From Lathyrus oleraceus (lineage: Eukaryota; Streptophyta; Magnoliopsida; Fabales; Fabaceae), in the NCBI RefSeq assembly GCF_024323335.1, contig NC_066579.1, positions 1,522,501-1,586,500 on the forward strand: a stretch of DNA of 64,000 nucleotides. Reading direction: 5' to 3'. Below are positions 35,581 through 46,424 of this stretch, one piece after another. A program made the position numbers and the translations under genes. Every line of letters starts with the position of its first letter. Position 1 is the first letter of the stretch. A model generated the notes under the pieces. It was not told where the DNA came from and made no database searches. It was given only the letters and a program-made list of their open reading frames with translations.

Positions 35581-36974
35581 AATAGACCCGCTGGACAGTA
35601 AAAAGAAATGTCCAGGCAAAAAAGGGGCATCCCGACGAACCAAAAAAAGAATGAAGAGGTTCGGGAAAAATTTAGGGATATAAAAAAAATGTACACCCGG
35701 TGAGTCGAAAACCCGAAAGGGCGGCTCAGGCAAAAAAGGGTGTCCCGGTGGATTGAAAACCCAAAAGGGCGGTCCACGCAAAAGTTAGGGAATAAGCGAA
35801 TAACTGTGATCTGAGTTCATCCGTGTTATATCACCGTTTCATTCAATCCGACAATCTTCGAAGGTAAAAGATCGACTAATCATCCACTTCAGAAAGCAAG
35901 ATGAGCAGAGCGTCTTGAGGACATACGAGCCATAGCATAGTCGAAACTCGGTGGGACCCCGTTTCCACATTGCCATTAGGATAGTTTCTCTTGTTCAATT
36001 TATAGAGATCGCCTCTTTCCAGGGATCAGCTTCCTGATGTACTCGCCTATTCCTGGCACAAAATTTTCAACCAATAAAAGTCGAATAATTCAGTTAAAAA
36101 GCCTCTTTACTTTTCATTTATCAGTTTGTTTGCAAAAGATGTCTGAATTCTTGAGGAAACATATTGCATTTGAATGTAATGGTGGCTTTTGCATATGACT
36201 TACGCAGGAAAACAGTCAAAATTGCTTTGAATGTGCTTAATCCCGGACGGTGAATTCAAACCGAGTAATTCCCCGGGGCATACGTGTATTTTTTGGTTAC
36301 AGGTCACAGGAACCGGATGCCAAGTCATGAATCCTCACCCCCAAGCGGTTGACAAAGCCTCTCCTCTACGGAGCAGGTTTCCCAGTAGAGTTGACAGTAT
36401 CCAGACTGTATATCCCCAGTAGAGTTGACAGTATCCAGACTGTATATCCCCAGCGGAATTGTCAGTACCAGACTGTATCTTCCCAGCAACAGCGGAGTAG
36501 TTGCATACCCAACAGACAAGAGGGTGGTGTTCCCAGTGTTCATCTCGTCCCCAACAGATTATTTTTTAACAGATTTGTTTTAATCCCCAGCCTGAGGACG
36601 ATTAGCAAGTTCATATCCCCAACAAAGGTCGATTCATACGACATTTCCCTAGGAAGTGCTTTCCTCACACTCTCCTCGCAGAGCCTCGCCAAGCAAAGTT
36701 TCCATAGTTGATACTTCCCCAGCAAGGTCAACTTTTCAAAAAAGGCCGATTTATTTTCGGTGGCTCCCCGGTCCCGGCAGACGGATCGTTCCCCACAGAG
36801 CATTCAAGGATTGATGCAGCGATCCGCTCCCTACCAAAGTTGCTTCCCCAAGCAGATTTCTTTTTTTCTTTTGCACCATGCATAACATTTGCATTTGCAT
36901 TTGCATGCATATCAAACATACACATAAGCTGATAAACAGGTTCTTCAAAGCAGACTGAAGAATTGCTTTACAAC

Positions 36975-37330
36975 CAGAGTCATGAGATCCAGCCAGAGGA
37001 TCAAGTGTGAGTGATCCAGCCTGAGGGTCATTTTGAAGATTCAGCCTGAGAATCGTTTTCCAGTGATCCAACCTGAGGGTCATTTTTGAAGATTCAGCAT
37101 GAGAATCGTTTTCCAGTGATCCAACCTGAGGGTCATTTTTGAAGATTCAGCCTGAGAATCGTTGTTCCAGAGATCCAGCCTGAGGGTCATTTCGAAGATT
37201 CAGCCTGAGAATCGTTTTCCAGAGATCCAGCCTGAGGGTCATTTCGAAGATTCAGCCTAAGAATCATTTTCCAGAGATCCAGCCTGAGGGGCATTTCGAA
37301 GATTCAGCCAGAGAGTCGACTACGAGCGTT
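36975..37330 (+). repeat. Tandem array of about 53-bp units with paired hairpins
   Basis: Units alternate GATCCAGCCTGAGGGTC and GATTCAGCCTGAGAATC, joined by ATTTTGAA and GTTTTCCAGT. About six units are recognisable. Each half can fold with a 5-base stem and a 7-base loop (AGCCTGA). Confidence 0.9.
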
Positions 37331-37589
37331 ATTTCCCCAGCAAGCCAGCTGGAGGAATAGATTGACAGCAATAGAAAATCAACCTACAAGAGGATCCAGC
37401 CCGCGGATCGCATTAAAAAAAACAAAGTCTAATCGAAGAGTTGTTATAACATGTTCTAGCCTGAAGAATATGTACGAAGCCCAAAAGTGGGATATTCTCG
37501 AAGCTGCATATCTAACATGAAGACTGTAGATTTCGAAAGAGGGTCAACCAGCGCATGCCCCAGATGCGAGATCCTGATGATGGGAATTT

Positions 37590-38225
37590 ATCATCAAAAC
37601 AATCCAGATCTAGCCAGAAGATCGAAGTCAGGTCTAGCCCGAAGATCGGAAATAGATTCAGCCAGAGAATCGAAACAATTCAGATCTAGCCAGAAGATCG
37701 AAGTAGATTCAGCCAGATAATCAAAGAAAATAGATTCAGGCAGAGAATCGAAACAAAGGAGATCTAGCCAGAAGATCGAAGAAGGTCTAGCAAGAAGATC
37801 GAAGTCAGGTCTAGCCCAAAGACCGAAAAATAGATAAATTCAGCCAGAGAATCGAAACAAGTCAGGTCTAGCCCGAAGACCGAAAACTAGATAGATTCAG
37901 CCAGAGAATCAAAGAAAATAGATTCAGCCAGAGAATAGAAACAATTCAGATCTGCCAGAAGATCGAAGTAGATTCAGCCAGAGAATCAAAGAAAATAGAT
38001 TCAGCCAGAGAATCGAAACAAGGAAGATCTAGCTAGAAGATCGAAGAAGATCTAGCCAGAAGATCGAAGAAGATCTAGCCAGAAGATTGAAACCGTATCC
38101 AGCCCGAGGATCAAAATTAACATCCAACCAGAGGACTAAATTGAGTATAGATTCAGCCAGAGGATCGAAACTCCAGATTAAGTCAGAAGACTGATTCAGA
38201 TTCAGCCAGAGGATCGAAAGGGAAA
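37590..38225 (+). repeat. Array of about 20-bp hairpin units with compensating stem changes
   Basis: More than 25 units. The forms are GATTCAGCCAGAGAATC, GATCTAGCCAGAAGATC, GGTCTAGCCCGAAGACC and ATCCAGCCCGAGGAT. The loop is nearly constant (AGCCAGA or AGCCCGA) while the stem arms vary together. Spacers are short and A-rich (GAAAC, GAAG, GAAAATA). Confidence 0.9.
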
Positions 38226-38365
38226 TAAACAGCGCGGTCTATTTCAGCATTTTTGTGGTGTTCTCGGAGCCCAAATTTTCGGTCTGTCTTTGGTATTCAA
38301 TCACAACTCACCCTATTTGTCTGATAAGTTGTTCGCTTTCATCCTGCTCGGGTTAGCTGATGACT

Positions 38366-38378
38366 GAATAGGGGCAGC
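38366..38378 (+). other. Polypurine tract of Ogre-2
   Basis: GAATAGGGGCAGC immediately before the 3' LTR; the same motif is found in Ogre-1. Confidence 0.9.
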
Positions 38379-40045
38379 TGTAACACCCCAAAATTTGCCC
38401 TCCTCATTCATGCATTCATTTTTAGGTCATTTAACATTTCATATTGCATTTCATCATGTCATTCAGAATCAGATCCAAGAAACTTTATTTAAAAAAAAAA
38501 ACGAAAAAAAAAAGAATTAATTAATTAAATAAATAATTAAATAAAAAAATAAAAAAATAAAAAAATCTCAAACTTGGACCTCTCTCAAAAGCCCACTAAG
38601 CTACCAATATTAGGCTATAAATACTAGAGTTTCATTGAAACAAAAAAGACAGAAAAAGGAAGAGAAGCAAAATACTCTGAGGTTTCCTTGGAACAAAACC
38701 CTGGACAAAACCTAGGGAGACTACCTGACAGAGAACTCAGAGCAGCCTCCAAACCCTGAAGGGAACTCAACTGCACAGAATCACCTCTGCCTCACATAAA
38801 CCCTAAAGATTGTTTTGTAAACCTCACGGGTGCAACTCAATTTCAATCAAGCTCTCCAATCAGGTTTGCCCTTATTCCCATTACCTTTGTGCTTTGAAGT
38901 TGAATACTCTGAATGTTTGAGGTATGATGGATGAATTTCATTAGGTTTTTGCCCACGGGTTCATAATTATGTATGAATGTAAAAATAATGCCTTGAATGC
39001 TTAATCGTTTAATTTCTGAAGTGTATGCCACAGGGTTTGAGGTTTCTGAAACCATACTGTTATCCATGAAAAAATGCTTATCGTGTTTCACTAACCCTTT
39101 TGTTGAGTTTTTGTGAGGGCTCACATACTTTTGCAGGGATAGCTTGCCTGGTGTTCCACTTTATTTGTGGGATACCACATGGAGGTTCATTCCGATTACC
39201 TGTACTGACCCACTTTCTTTGATGATGTTAGCTTGGAAGGATCTCAGGGTTTATCGTTCCTTTAACTGTTGTTACCTCGGATCTTCATCCGCGTGGTACT
39301 TTTATATTTTTCCCGCATTTTACTGCTTTCCTAGCTGGAAGACCTCGATAGGAGGCAATGTTTTTGTGTGTTTATTTTTTTTACAGGTTCCTTCGCCCAG
39401 GACTCCTTTTTGCATGAGCATCCCTAACCCTACCAACTCATTGATTTTTCTTCTCCTAAGAACACGTTAACTCCTTCTACTACAAGCGAGTAAGTCTCCA
39501 AAGGTCGAGCATCCGGTAGATTGCGTAGTAACGTCGTTCGTCCAAAACCCAATCCATAACTCCGTAGTTAGCCGAACTACAACTTGCTCTCATTCTCATT
39601 CCAGATGAGATATGTAGGCATAAGACGCGATGTCTTAGCGAGCACAATTACCCTTAACCCCTAGGTAGCCGAGCTACGAAAACTCTGATTCTCATATTCA
39701 GATGAGATACGTATGCAGTGGATGCGACATCCGTGCGAGTCTTTTTCTTTTGACCCTTTTTTTTAGGCAATAACACATTAGATAAACCCACACCCTTTAG
39801 ACAAGAACTACAAAAGTGGATCCCGTAGAGTACTACGGATGCGTAGGGGTGCTAATACCTTCCCTTCGCATAATCGACTCCCGAACCCAAGATTTGGTTG
39901 CGAGACCCTGTCTTGTCCTTTCCTTTTTCCAGGTTTACTTCGAGCGTTTCCTTTCCCTCCTTTGGGATAAATAACGCACGGTGGCGACTCTCCTGTCTTT
40001 CTTCGCCGGTTTTTTTTTTCGCATTCCATTTTTCAGGTTGCGACA
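38379..40045 (+). repeat. Ogre-2 3' LTR, 1667 bp
   Basis: It begins TGTAACACCCCAAAATTTG and ends ...GGTTGCGACA, followed by GGGCT. It aligns along its whole length to 28147-29816, with the main length change in the A-rich tract near 38490-38565. Confidence 0.95.
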
Positions 40046-40050
40046 GGGCT

Positions 40051-40440
40051 CCCTCAGCTAACTTGCCTTGAAAAAGGGCTTTTGAAACTTCAAACCTCTC
40101 ATGCCTTGCTTGCTCTTGATAGAGCATCTTCAGGTGTTCGATCATATCGAACGCTGCCATGTTCTCATGTTGCTTTTGCAATTCTGAGTTCATGGTAGCT
40201 AGCATGAGACAAGCAGTTTCATTGGCATCATCGACATGCTTCTTATAAGCATCTCTTTCTGCCTTAGGTGCAGAACTAGGAGGTTCCTCTTCAAGAACAG
40301 GTTTCTCCAAGACATACAGCTTTCTATTATGTTTGAGGACAATCCTCAGGTTTCGGTGCCAATCCAGAAAATTTGTCCCAGACAATTTTTCCTTGTCAAG
40401 GATCGATCGCAAAATGTTTGTTAGAGGTGTTTGTTGAGAT
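40051..40440 (-). pseudogene. Copia gag, N-terminal piece
   Basis: It reads TPLTNILRSILDKEKLSGTN, FLDWHRNLRIVLKHNRKLYV, DANETACLMLATMNSELQKQ and HERFEVSKALFQGKLAEGA, then meets the Ogre-2 insertion at 40050. No ATG occurs between the preceding in-frame TAA (at about 40440) and the conserved start; relatives usually begin just before SQQTPLT, so the initiator may have been lost. Gag resumes at 28146. Confidence 0.85.
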
Positions 40441-40740
40441 TAATTAAAATATAAGTATCATTATATTTAATTAGGCCTTTAATTAAATATGCTCCCACTA
40501 TTTTACTCAAAACAAATGACCCTCACCATTTGATTCGGAAAATCCCGTTGGAAGATTTACTAGTGGGTCGAGATCCATATTTTACTTCGTTTTAAGTCCG
40601 CGTAGGCGGATTACACAAAACTAGGTTATTTAGGTAGGAACTCCTTCCAATTGTATCTCATACAACTCTCGAAAATTTCAGTTGGGTGAATAACTCCTTA
40701 TTCCAATCCATCATATGGATCATTCCCAACTCTTGCTTCT

Positions 40741-41071
40741 AAACATATATAATATTATTATAATTAAGTTTGACCCATTGTCTTAGCGGTTGGATATTAC
40801 AATTATCCCATCGCACCTTACTAATATAGAATATGCACCTCACATAGGAGAAACCTACATTATCCGATACTAGTCTTGATGAGTGCTAAAACTTGGAAAG
40901 CAAACATATAAAATATTATTATAATTTGTTTAGTTAAGTTTGACCCATTGTTTTAGCAGTTGGATATTACAATTATCCCATCGCACCTTACTAATATAGA
41001 ACATGCACCTCGCGTAGGAGAAACCTACATTATCCGATACTAGTCTTGATGAGTGCTAAAACTTGGAAAGC
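40741..41071. repeat. Direct duplication, two copies of about 165 bp
   Basis: Copies 40741-40901 and 40902-41071 share GTTTGACCCATTG, GGTTGGATATTACAATTATC and GATGAGTGCTAAAACTTGG. The second has a small insertion near its start. Confidence 0.88.
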
Positions 41072-41611
41072 ATAAACTTAATATTTTAATTTGAGGGAAT
41101 TGTAATTATTCTGATCTCACCGGCTTATTTATCATATAAATCGTCTCTCACATGCATCATCATACATCAACATACATACACATGCATCAACATACATAAT
41201 GAAACAGTTATGGCCCCTAGCGCAATTGTTCTCCCAAGCCAATGAGAGAACCTAAGCTAACCTAATAACGATATAAGTTTCTCCAAGCAAGATCTTCAAG
41301 GTTGTCCTCCTTTGGCACTGACTTCTTTGCTTTCTTCATAACATTACATTACATAAAGAAACTCGTTTTACATACGAGGGAGTGAGATGAGAAAAGAAGT
41401 TACATTGAGAGATTAAAAGAGAGGCACGACACGCAGGTCATATTTTAAAACCCAAAACAAAATAAAGGAAAACTAAGGCCATAACCGATCACCACAAGAC
41501 AATAATAATAAACACATTATTATTATTAATTTTAATTCTTTTAATTAATTAAAACAAAATTAAATTTCGACGACCGATCACACTACGCAGAGTTAGCCAA
41601 ACGGGTGTATT

Positions 41612-41826
41612 CTGTCTTGCGTTAACCGGTTAACCAAATGCGTTAACCGGTTAACACTGTTGAAAAACTGTTAGAAAATTGCATTCCGTCTTGCGTTAAC
41701 CGGTTAACCAAATGCGTTAACCGGTTAACACTGTTTGAAAATCTCTTAGAAAGCAGTATTCCGTCTTGCGTTAACCGGTTAACCAAATGCGTTAATCGGT
41801 TAACACTGTTTGAAAATATGTTAGAA
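41612..41826. repeat. Three tandem units of about 74 bp with paired TTAACCGGTTAA palindromes
   Basis: Each unit holds two 12-base palindromes separated by CCAAATGCG: 41622/41643, 41696/41717 and 41771/41792 (the last mutated to TTAATCGGTTAA). They are linked by CACTGTTTGAAAA and TTAGAAA text. Confidence 0.9.
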
Positions 41827-42221
41827 AGCACAACTCTTGTGCAGTCACAACCCCAATGCATAACTCTTTGACAACACAACCCTTGTGCCGTCCCTAACCC
41901 TAATGCACCAATTTCAGACTGTCAAACACATCTCGATTGTTGATTCAGTATGATTGATCAACACGGCATTGCTTCACCATACTAATGTCGGATCAAAAAG
42001 CAAATGACCGTTGATCGCTCAAAGGAAAACAACCATTAAGTGTTTGAATGAATGAAACAGGAACAATATATCATATATACAGTATTTTGCATCAGGATTA
42101 CTTATATCATATATAAAACTTGATCGATCTCGATTTAATTTCTCGTTTATTCTTTGATTCATTCTGTCTTTAATTGTATTAATACAGAAAATAAACAGTT
42201 ATCAGATTCATGGTTTCGTAA

Positions 42222-42236
42222 GTGGCTATGATACCA
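42222..42236 (-). other. Primer-binding site of the copia element
   Basis: On the minus strand it reads TGGTATCATAGCCAC, one base from the LTR. Plant copia elements use TGGTATCAGAGC, complementary to initiator tRNA-Met; one G is T here. Confidence 0.85.
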
Positions 42237-42237
42237 C

Positions 42238-43558
42238 TGAAGGAGAATTGCGATCCAAAACACAGCGGAATTTAAAAATTTCCCCTTTAATGATCCTTAT
42301 GAATGGGCATGATCAGTGATAGAATCGTTACCTCTTGTGGCGATCACGAACGTTGAACGATGACAACGCCTCTACTCAGTCCACACGAACGGATTCCTTC
42401 AATCTCAGTGCTAGCTGCTACAAATGAAGGCTTTGAGTGAGAGAGAGAGAGAGAGAGAGAAACGAAATTGCAAGAGTGACAATGCTTCTACACAAGGGTT
42501 CTATTTATAGAACCACTTGTGTGGGCTGCAAACTAAAAGCCCACTCAAGTGTATATGGCTCATATCTTATAATATGCCAAAATCACTTAAGCTCGTGGTA
42601 CTGTACCATATTTCGTATTCTACTTAAGTACACCGTACCTTACGATGTTCTATAATTCACTTAAGGGCACCGTACATTACGGTATTCCTTAATTACTCTA
42701 TCTCTCACCAATCTGTCCTTTGTGTGTGACCCTATAGGTTTTTCGCGACATTGACAATTATATTAAATCACGTATTTAACATAATAAACAGTGAGCGGTA
42801 TCTAGCAACACATCACTGTTATCCAAGACACGAAAATGTCATGTGATATGACAAATCCTTCTGTGATAATAATTATGTGTATAATTACCCTTTTGCCCTT
42901 ATGTCTATATTGAACACAAGGCATAGACCGTGTCATCCTTGACCAGTTCAATATTGGGCCCATAGACATTTATCCTGTTACGCGGGATGGGCAAATTCCA
43001 TCTAGGTCACTCATGTCCCTTAGCATGCTTCGTGGAGTACCCATCAACTGTCTTTATGGTTATCCAGTTACGGACAACGTTTGATCAGCAATAAAGCACT
43101 TGACTCTACATTTAGGGTCCATAGTGGTTTCAGGTTGAAGAGTGGTATACACCATTATCACCATGAGAATAACTTATGACACTTTGCATAACTTTCTATA
43201 TAGTATTCTCATAGCGGGTCAATCCGGTATAAATATTACTCTTAATATTCATACCTATGTTTAAGACTTGATAATTCCTTATCCATGATCCATGAGATGT
43301 GATCGTCAGTCTATATACATAATAGTCTTCATGCTTTAATGTTATCCCATTTCACAATAAAGCTTGACTACAGATACTTTAAGAGTAGTGTCCTTATGTT
43401 TAATGTGATCTCATGATTAAGTCATACTTGATACATTAAACGGACTAGCTATTCTAGGGACTTTATTAAACAAACATAATAAAGAAAAAGCATTTTATTA
43501 TCAATAAATAATTCGATACAAGTACCAAAAGTATTGGCCTCTAGGGCTTACACCAACA
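42238..43558 (-). repeat. Copia 5' LTR, 1321 bp
   Basis: On the minus strand it begins TGTTGGTGTAAGCCCTAGAG and ends ...AATTCTCCTTCA. It matches 23832-25165 along its length. A TATA box is at 42502-42509 and a GA run at 42437-42461. Confidence 0.93.
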
Positions 43559-43563
43559 GTCTA

Positions 43564-45986
43564 ATCATTGGAACTTAGAGGGCAACAAGTATCTGACCCT
43601 TGACTAAGTACGGTCAATAATCAGAGTACTTGGGAATTGAGAGAATAATAAAGTCCTAACTATTCTTTTTCATCCTCATAGCGCCTAGATCTAACTTGTT
43701 TGAATTATTATATGTTTTAAGAGGGAAAATTAAGTTTCGGGTCCTCAAGCTAGGTACGACCGACAACCCAAGTACTTGAATGTTGTGTACAAACACGTAC
43801 ACCCTATTTGGCATTCCAATTTGTTATGAAAATGGTTTTGAAAAAGGAACTTGATGTTGGATCAAGCATTTGCATTTATTATGAAAAGTGTGAGTGAAGA
43901 ATAAAGGAGAGAGAGAGAATGAGGTTGAGAAGAGAATGGAGAAGAGATGTGAATAGTAGATCATGGAGTCGATGGAGAATACTTGACATTGGATCAAGCA
44001 TTCATGTTGCAATGATCTGAGTTTTATTTGGAAAACAACTTGACGTTGAATCAAGTACCTTTTGTTTCTTTTTAAATGATTTGATTATCGTTTTGTATTT
44101 TATCTTTGTTATTAACATGCATGGGGAACTAACTAGAAAGCAATAAATCTAAGCTATTACATGATTATGGGGTGGGGGAACATTTGACCCACAATGGGGG
44201 ATGGATCCACACAATACAACATAAGGGAATGGAAAGAATTGTACGAATTACAAACTATTAACTGTGTACCATGTCTAAAGCATACAAGTGACATAGTACT
44301 TCAAACAATACAAAGCTATTGGGTGAAAATAAAATGGTTAAGAGCATGGATAGCTAGGAGTGAAGTTGCATCTCAAAGTCAACATGTGGACACCAAACAA
44401 CAAACGAGTTAGCATGAGATAAAGTCGAATGAATAAGAATGATGCAACAATATGTAAGCGTATTCAATGGTTAGAATCGATTCAAAAGATAATAAATTAA
44501 TCAATGAAAAACAATCAAAGATCTATCCTATGATTATGGCAAATGAAATTAGACATACAAAGTATTCATCGCCTAAATTGAAATGGGATTTTCAATTTAC
44601 AATATGACCATAAACCAACGAAATCGATTAAATGAACAATTAAAGTGAACATTAATTCTAAAGGTTAAATCTACCTAAACATGAATTAGGACCAAAATCA
44701 ATCAAATGGAAAACTACCGATCTATATCAAGAATTGAATTCTAATCTACATGATCATACAAATCACCATACAAAAGTCTAATTGAGTGAAAATTAACCTA
44801 ATGGGAAAATCGTGGTAAAATAAACCATTAACCATATTAATCAAAACATGAGTAAAATCGACAACAGGAATTAACATAACCTAATGGCCAATTATGATCC
44901 AAGCAAGGTTAACTAGAATGAGATTAATTATGGAAAAAAACTAAAATCCAATTAAGAAAATTAAACCTATTTTATAAATCTAATTAACTATGAATTAACC
45001 TAATTAGTCGATAAAATGATGATAATCCTAGTTAACAAAAAAAAGACAAGGAGATCCTAATTTCACCCAAACAAAAAACAGTGTCAATAATAATTAAATA
45101 AAATTACCATGATTAACCATGGATTAATTGGGATTAAGAACAAAATCTTGGGTTAATGGGGAGTGAGATTGACAAGAAGGACACGCTTGGGCCATAGACC
45201 CAATATCCAAACGCATGACTCGGGTCTCACAAATCGTGGCCATGTCCTGTATCTGAAAACTCATTGTAACAGATAGAAACTTCACTCTTTCTCCATTGGA
45301 TGCGAATGATATGTGTGACGCGGACAAGGAACGATGCAATATCATATGAGCAACGCGGTCAACGCAAATCCACGTTTAAACCTCTTGGTTGAAGAACCAA
45401 GAACACTGGTTGAATCCGTGCGGAAATCAAAACATAATCCTCGAAATGGAATTCGCGAAAGAAGGTTCTTACAGCGGAATTTAAAGAATGAAGGTCTCTG
45501 TATTGGTTTCCTTGTTGATATGGCTAGACGTAACGATGATGATGCAAAGCAAGGTGCTTATCTTTGTCATCTCATTCTCTGCACAAGGCCGGTCGAGGTA
45601 TTGATGCAAGGCGATGACGACGACATGGAAATGTTACACAGTCGTTGCGAGGTAAAGCTCGGTGTAGGTCTGCTATGCGTATTAATTACTGCTTGTTAGA
45701 TTTTTCACCTTGGATATGAAGTGGGTTAGTAAAAATGTGTTGTACTGAATTTTGGATTTTGGTTTTCTTTGCGTATCATAGGGTGCGCACGGCCTGGATC
45801 AATGCATTTCGAAATGCTCGGATTATGAACTAGCTGGAATGAATGCTCAATGCAGTTAGTGGAAATTGCTTGGAAAGTTCACTAAATCAAATTCTGCTTG
45901 AGGTTAGTGATTTGGTTAATTGTAACTTCGGACGTAGTGAACAATTTCCGTTGAACTGGTTTATTGGGTTTTTTCATGGCTTTGGC
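43564..45986 (-). other. Interior of the 23049-47651 Tat LTR, left of the captured fragment
   Basis: AT-rich LTR sequence. Three TTGGATCAAGCATT- or TTGAATCAAGTACC-type repeats occur near 43853, 43990 and 44046. A 366-base open frame at 45334-45699 (plus strand) is less AT-rich than its surroundings but resembles no family I know. It is noted as a possible second captured fragment. Confidence 0.5.
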
Positions 45987-46424
45987 TTAGTGTTGGTTCT
46001 GTTTCTTGACATGATAGGGAGATGATAATATTGTACTATCACGGAAATAGACCAACTGTGGCTTTGATTGACTAATTCCTACTGGGAAAGGTTCTAGAGA
46101 ATACGTCAATATGTAAAGCACCTCAAGTGTTATCGATTCACCTTTATTAAGTGGAGTTAACAAGTTTATAGCGAAAAACTTAGTTCCATTTGGTCCATCA
46201 AGAGGAACATAAGTCTTCTTCTTTGGCTTGCTCCAGTTCTTGTAAAACCAATGTTTGATATACTCACTGAGATGCTGAGCCCAAACAGCATTCAGTGTGC
46301 GAAGGTCGCGTGGTGTCTTCACATATCCCACCACTCCAACAAGATTCACACGTCTCTTTCTTATGAAGCTTGGATTTTGTCGTGGAGCTACTTGGAATGC
46401 ACCGCTATCGAAACCATGTGCCAT
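45987..46424 (-). pseudogene. Chimeric captured host fragment: ribosomal protein L3 joined to ribophorin I (OST1)
   Basis: An uninterrupted minus-strand frame of 145 codons. Residues about 29-70 ([37 protein letters not shown]) match cytosolic ribosomal protein L3, which lines the peptidyl-transferase region of the 60S subunit. Residues about 73-140 ([49 protein letters not shown]) match ribophorin I, a subunit of the ER oligosaccharyltransferase. The join is in frame after KPKKK. Residues 1-28 are unassigned. It lies within a solo Tat LTR, so it is a transduplicated piece, not a host locus. L3 residues normally Gly and Arg are substituted (TPRD, IKHWF), which suggests no constraint. Protein identities are from memory of the families. 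Confidence 0.8.

Larger units (their letters stand above)
35581..38365 (+). other. Ogre-2 3' noncoding region
   Basis: Repeat-rich, gene-free sequence from the pol stop to the polypurine tract. The first 200 bases repeat GGGCGGTCCAGGCAAAAGA-like text shared with Ogre-1. Short TCCCCAGTAGAGTTGACAG units follow at 36370-36490, containing an ACAGT-ATCCAG-ACTGT hairpin. Then come the two hairpin arrays listed separately. Confidence 0.75.
28147..40045 (+). mobile_element. Ogre-2: complete-ended, internally deleted Ogre element (11.9 kb)
   Basis: Both LTRs, both target duplications, primer site, gag-protease, pol remnants and polypurine tract are present in order. The LTRs (1670 and 1667 bp) differ by roughly two dozen substitutions by eye, so insertion is fairly recent relative to its neighbours. 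Pol lacks the RT catalytic core and the integrase core. Whether these deletions came before or after insertion cannot be seen. Full Ogre elements are commonly over 20 kb, so this is a short derivative. Confidence 0.93.
40441..42221 (-). other. Copia leader between primer site and gag
   Basis: 1.8 kb, unusually long for a copia leader, with no supportable gene. It contains a 160-170 bp duplication (40741-41071), a TACATA-rich stretch near 41160-41200 and the TTAACCGGTTAA repeat block. Confidence 0.65.
23832..43558 (-). mobile_element. Ty1/copia element, complete outline, carrying a nested Ogre
   Basis: Read on the minus strand: 5' LTR (43558-42238), initiator-Met-type primer site, 1.8 kb leader, gag, integrase, RT, RNase H, polypurine tract, 3' LTR (25165-23832). 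Domain order integrase before RT defines Ty1/copia. Its own length without Ogre-2 is about 7.8 kb. The protease is missing and stops interrupt the frame, so it is non-autonomous. LTRs differ at visibly more sites than the Ogre-2 LTRs, in keeping with Ogre-2 being the later insertion. Confidence 0.93.

Noticed and set aside
37590..38225. Regular short repeats reminiscent of a CRISPR array
   Set aside because: Repeats are about 17 bases with 3-8 base spacers in a plant retroelement; no array geometry or cas genes fit.
45987..46424. A genuine host L3 or OST1 gene
   Set aside because: It holds only partial, fused segments, has no other exons, and lies inside a solo LTR with its own target duplication.
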